The translations under genes were made by a program, and so were the position numbers. Positions 21,377 to 22,688 of a DNA stretch of 22,688 bases are shown in pieces. Source of the DNA: Physocladia obscura (Eukaryota; Chytridiomycota; Chytridiomycetes; Chytridiales; Chytriomycetaceae); contig JADGJH010000278.1 in the NCBI GenBank assembly GCA_027596945.1, positions 1 to 22,688 on the forward strand, read 5' to 3'. Within the stretch, counting starts at the first letter, position 1; every line of letters begins with the position of its first letter. The notes under the pieces are model-generated. The model made no database searches and had not been told where the DNA came from. It saw nothing but the letters and a program-made list of their open reading frames with translations.

Positions 21377-22012
21377 TTAAAATTGTCGGTGACGTTTCTT
21401 CCACGGCCAAAACCATGATCTCCCCGGCTGTTTCCACCCACCGACATTTGCTCCGTCATTGAGACTCGACACACTTTCCAGATTTGTTTCGTGCCCTGAC
21501 GTTTTTCCTAAATCGGAATTTCCATCTTCCAAGGCACTTACTTGACTCCAGTCATCGCCGCCGTTTCCGTCCCTCTTAACACTCTCACCACCACGATCGC
21601 CATTGTCTCCAACCTGCATAAACGAAACCTGAACCTTTCCAGGTTTCTTATTGACGGCAGTAGCATCCGCCGTGATGGTTTCGAATCCTTGAAGAGCAAG
21701 GATCTGACTAGCAATAACGCCCCGAGAGAATTGACTCAATAAATAGCCGCGCTCATTTGCGAGGATTTCGTAAAGTTGCGCTGTGCGTTCCGTGAGGCCT
21801 GGCAATGAATTGAGCCTTTGGATGGCTGCGATTTGGCCGGCATTTTCAGTAAAAGCGGCAAGCCGTTTGAGCTCTTCAAGGTGCGCAGTGAAGACAAGAG
21901 ATGCTGGAGTTTTTGAGGAAGAAAGGTGGCGGCAGATGGAGTCTTTGTGAATAGCTGGAGATGACAAGACAGAGACGGCAAGTAGGAGAGTGTTGAGTGA
22001 ACAAAGCAGCAT
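21377..22012 (-). CDS. Secreted protein of unknown function, 3' end uncertain
   Basis: No family recognised. The ATG at 22012 opens a 211-codon frame starting with a clear signal peptide (MLLCSLNTLLLAVSVLSSPA). Residues about 40-110 look helical (HLEELKRLAAFTENAG, RTAQLYEILANERGYLLSQF). Then comes a Gly/Asp-rich stretch with a dibasic Lys-Arg (SVKRDGNGGDDW) that could be a Kex2 site. Unspliced, the protein ends in a basic, tryptophan-rich tail (WKQPGRSWFWPWKKRHR). However, a consensus donor AA|GTAAGT lies at 21541-21536 in phase 0; if used, the tail is intronic and the gene continues into 21376-20850. Location outside the cell is inferred from the signal peptide only. Confidence 0.62.
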   Translation of the reverse strand: MLLCSLNTLLLAVSVLSSPAIHKDSICRHLSSSKTPASLVFTAHLEELKRLAAFTENAGQIAAIQRLNSLPGLTERTAQLYEILANERGYLLSQFSRGVIASQILALQGFETITADATAVNKKPGKVQVSFMQVGDNGDRGGESVKRDGNGGDDWSQVSALEDGNSDLGKTSGHETNLESVSSLNDGANVGGWKQPGRSWFWPWKKRHRQF

Positions 22013-22688
22013 TTTTTCTTTCCTAATATTTGTGAAGATTATATATGTTGGAATATAAATATATGCATTTTCAGGGTGTATGTTTTGTTTTTTATTTTGT
22101 TTAAATCAGATTTGGCGCGGAGAAAAAATAAGATTAAAAAAAAAGTGAACGAAACTGTCATAATGTAATTCCGCAGTCAATTTCTTCAAAAAAAGTTGTA
22201 CGTGACACACACACACACACACACACACTACGTTTTGCATTCGGTATATGAATGAGAGATGCCTTTCTTGTTTTTGAACTCGTTTGAAATTTTATTTATT
22301 TATAGCATGGCTTTATCGTTTTCTTTTTTTTTTCCTTCTTTTTTTATTTATATATTTTTTTTGAAATCATCTGTGCTTCAATTAGAAACTCCACTTTTCA
22401 TTGGCCAAGATGAATCAGAACAAAAAAAAACATGAAAATAATAATAATAAAAATTACATGGCTTGAATTGTCTGTGCAACGTTATGAAACTTTTTTCTTC
22501 TTCTTCTTCTGGATACCGTTGATAGACACTCGCCAGCCGACCGGCGCCATCTTTTTTTTTTTTTTTTCGTTCTGACACAGATTCACTTCTCCCTCATGAT
22601 CAGCTGACCCATCTTCAAATGACAAATTAGTTTATTCAAAAAAAATTTTCATTTGCATTTTCATTTCCAGAATTCATTTATTAAATAT
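22013..22688. other. Upstream spacer with simple repeats
   Basis: Promoter side of the minus-strand secreted-protein gene. Holds long T tracts, an AATA/ATA repeat and the CA and TTC microsatellites. A short minus frame starting ATGGCGCCGGTCGGC near 22550 could be a 5' exon of something else, but nothing supports it further. Confidence 0.4.
22206..22228. repeat. CA dinucleotide microsatellite
   Basis: About eleven to twelve uninterrupted CA units. A TTC microsatellite of about six units lies at 22494-22510. Confidence 0.9.

Noticed and set aside
22378..22578. Short minus frames around ATGGCGCCGGTCGGC
   Set aside because: Codons come largely from TTC and poly-T simple repeats; no downstream exon could be linked.

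Overview
The window looks like nuclear DNA of a fungus, most likely an early-diverging, chytrid-like one. The reasons are AT-rich spacers, genes split by many short GT-AG introns (most 42-100 bp), a fungal-style DHA1 transporter, a ZnT5/ZnT7-like zinc carrier, a CCT-theta chaperonin gene and a secreted GH46-type chitosanase. The lineage is an inference; no rRNA or other taxonomic marker is present.

Layout. Minus strand, 1-2529: a long coiled-coil protein, cut by the window edge at its 3' end and lacking a visible first exon. Minus, 3508-5100: a three-exon cation-diffusion-facilitator zinc transporter. Minus, about 5880-6500: decayed coding-like fragments, possibly a lipase relic. Plus, 6690-8953: CCT8, seven exons. 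Plus, 10082-11199: secreted chitosanase, three exons. Plus, 12234-13881: an FMN-binding protein of the pyridoxamine-phosphate-oxidase-like Alr4036 type, four exons. Plus, about 14829-17372: an intron-rich gene for a Ser/Thr/Pro/Gln-rich protein whose frame changes are best explained by introns. Plus, 17871-19477: a DHA1 drug/polyamine transporter, two exons. Minus, 19784-20545: a tentative small spliced gene. Minus, about 20850-22012: a secreted protein of unknown function with an unresolved 3' half.

The genes do not form an operon or an obvious pathway; this reads as an ordinary fungal gene neighbourhood mixing housekeeping (CCT8, zinc transport) with secretion and export functions. The most notable non-genic elements are two copies of a 160-200 bp repeat (11692-11850 and 14293-14488) with a tRNA-like head, a cluster of three TGASTCA sites before the FMN-protein gene, and a perfect TGACGTCA site 71 bp before the transporter start codon. 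I did not find a clear novel multi-gene system. Many of the open frames in this window begin at TTG rather than ATG, so starts were chosen from ATG codons and splice phase.
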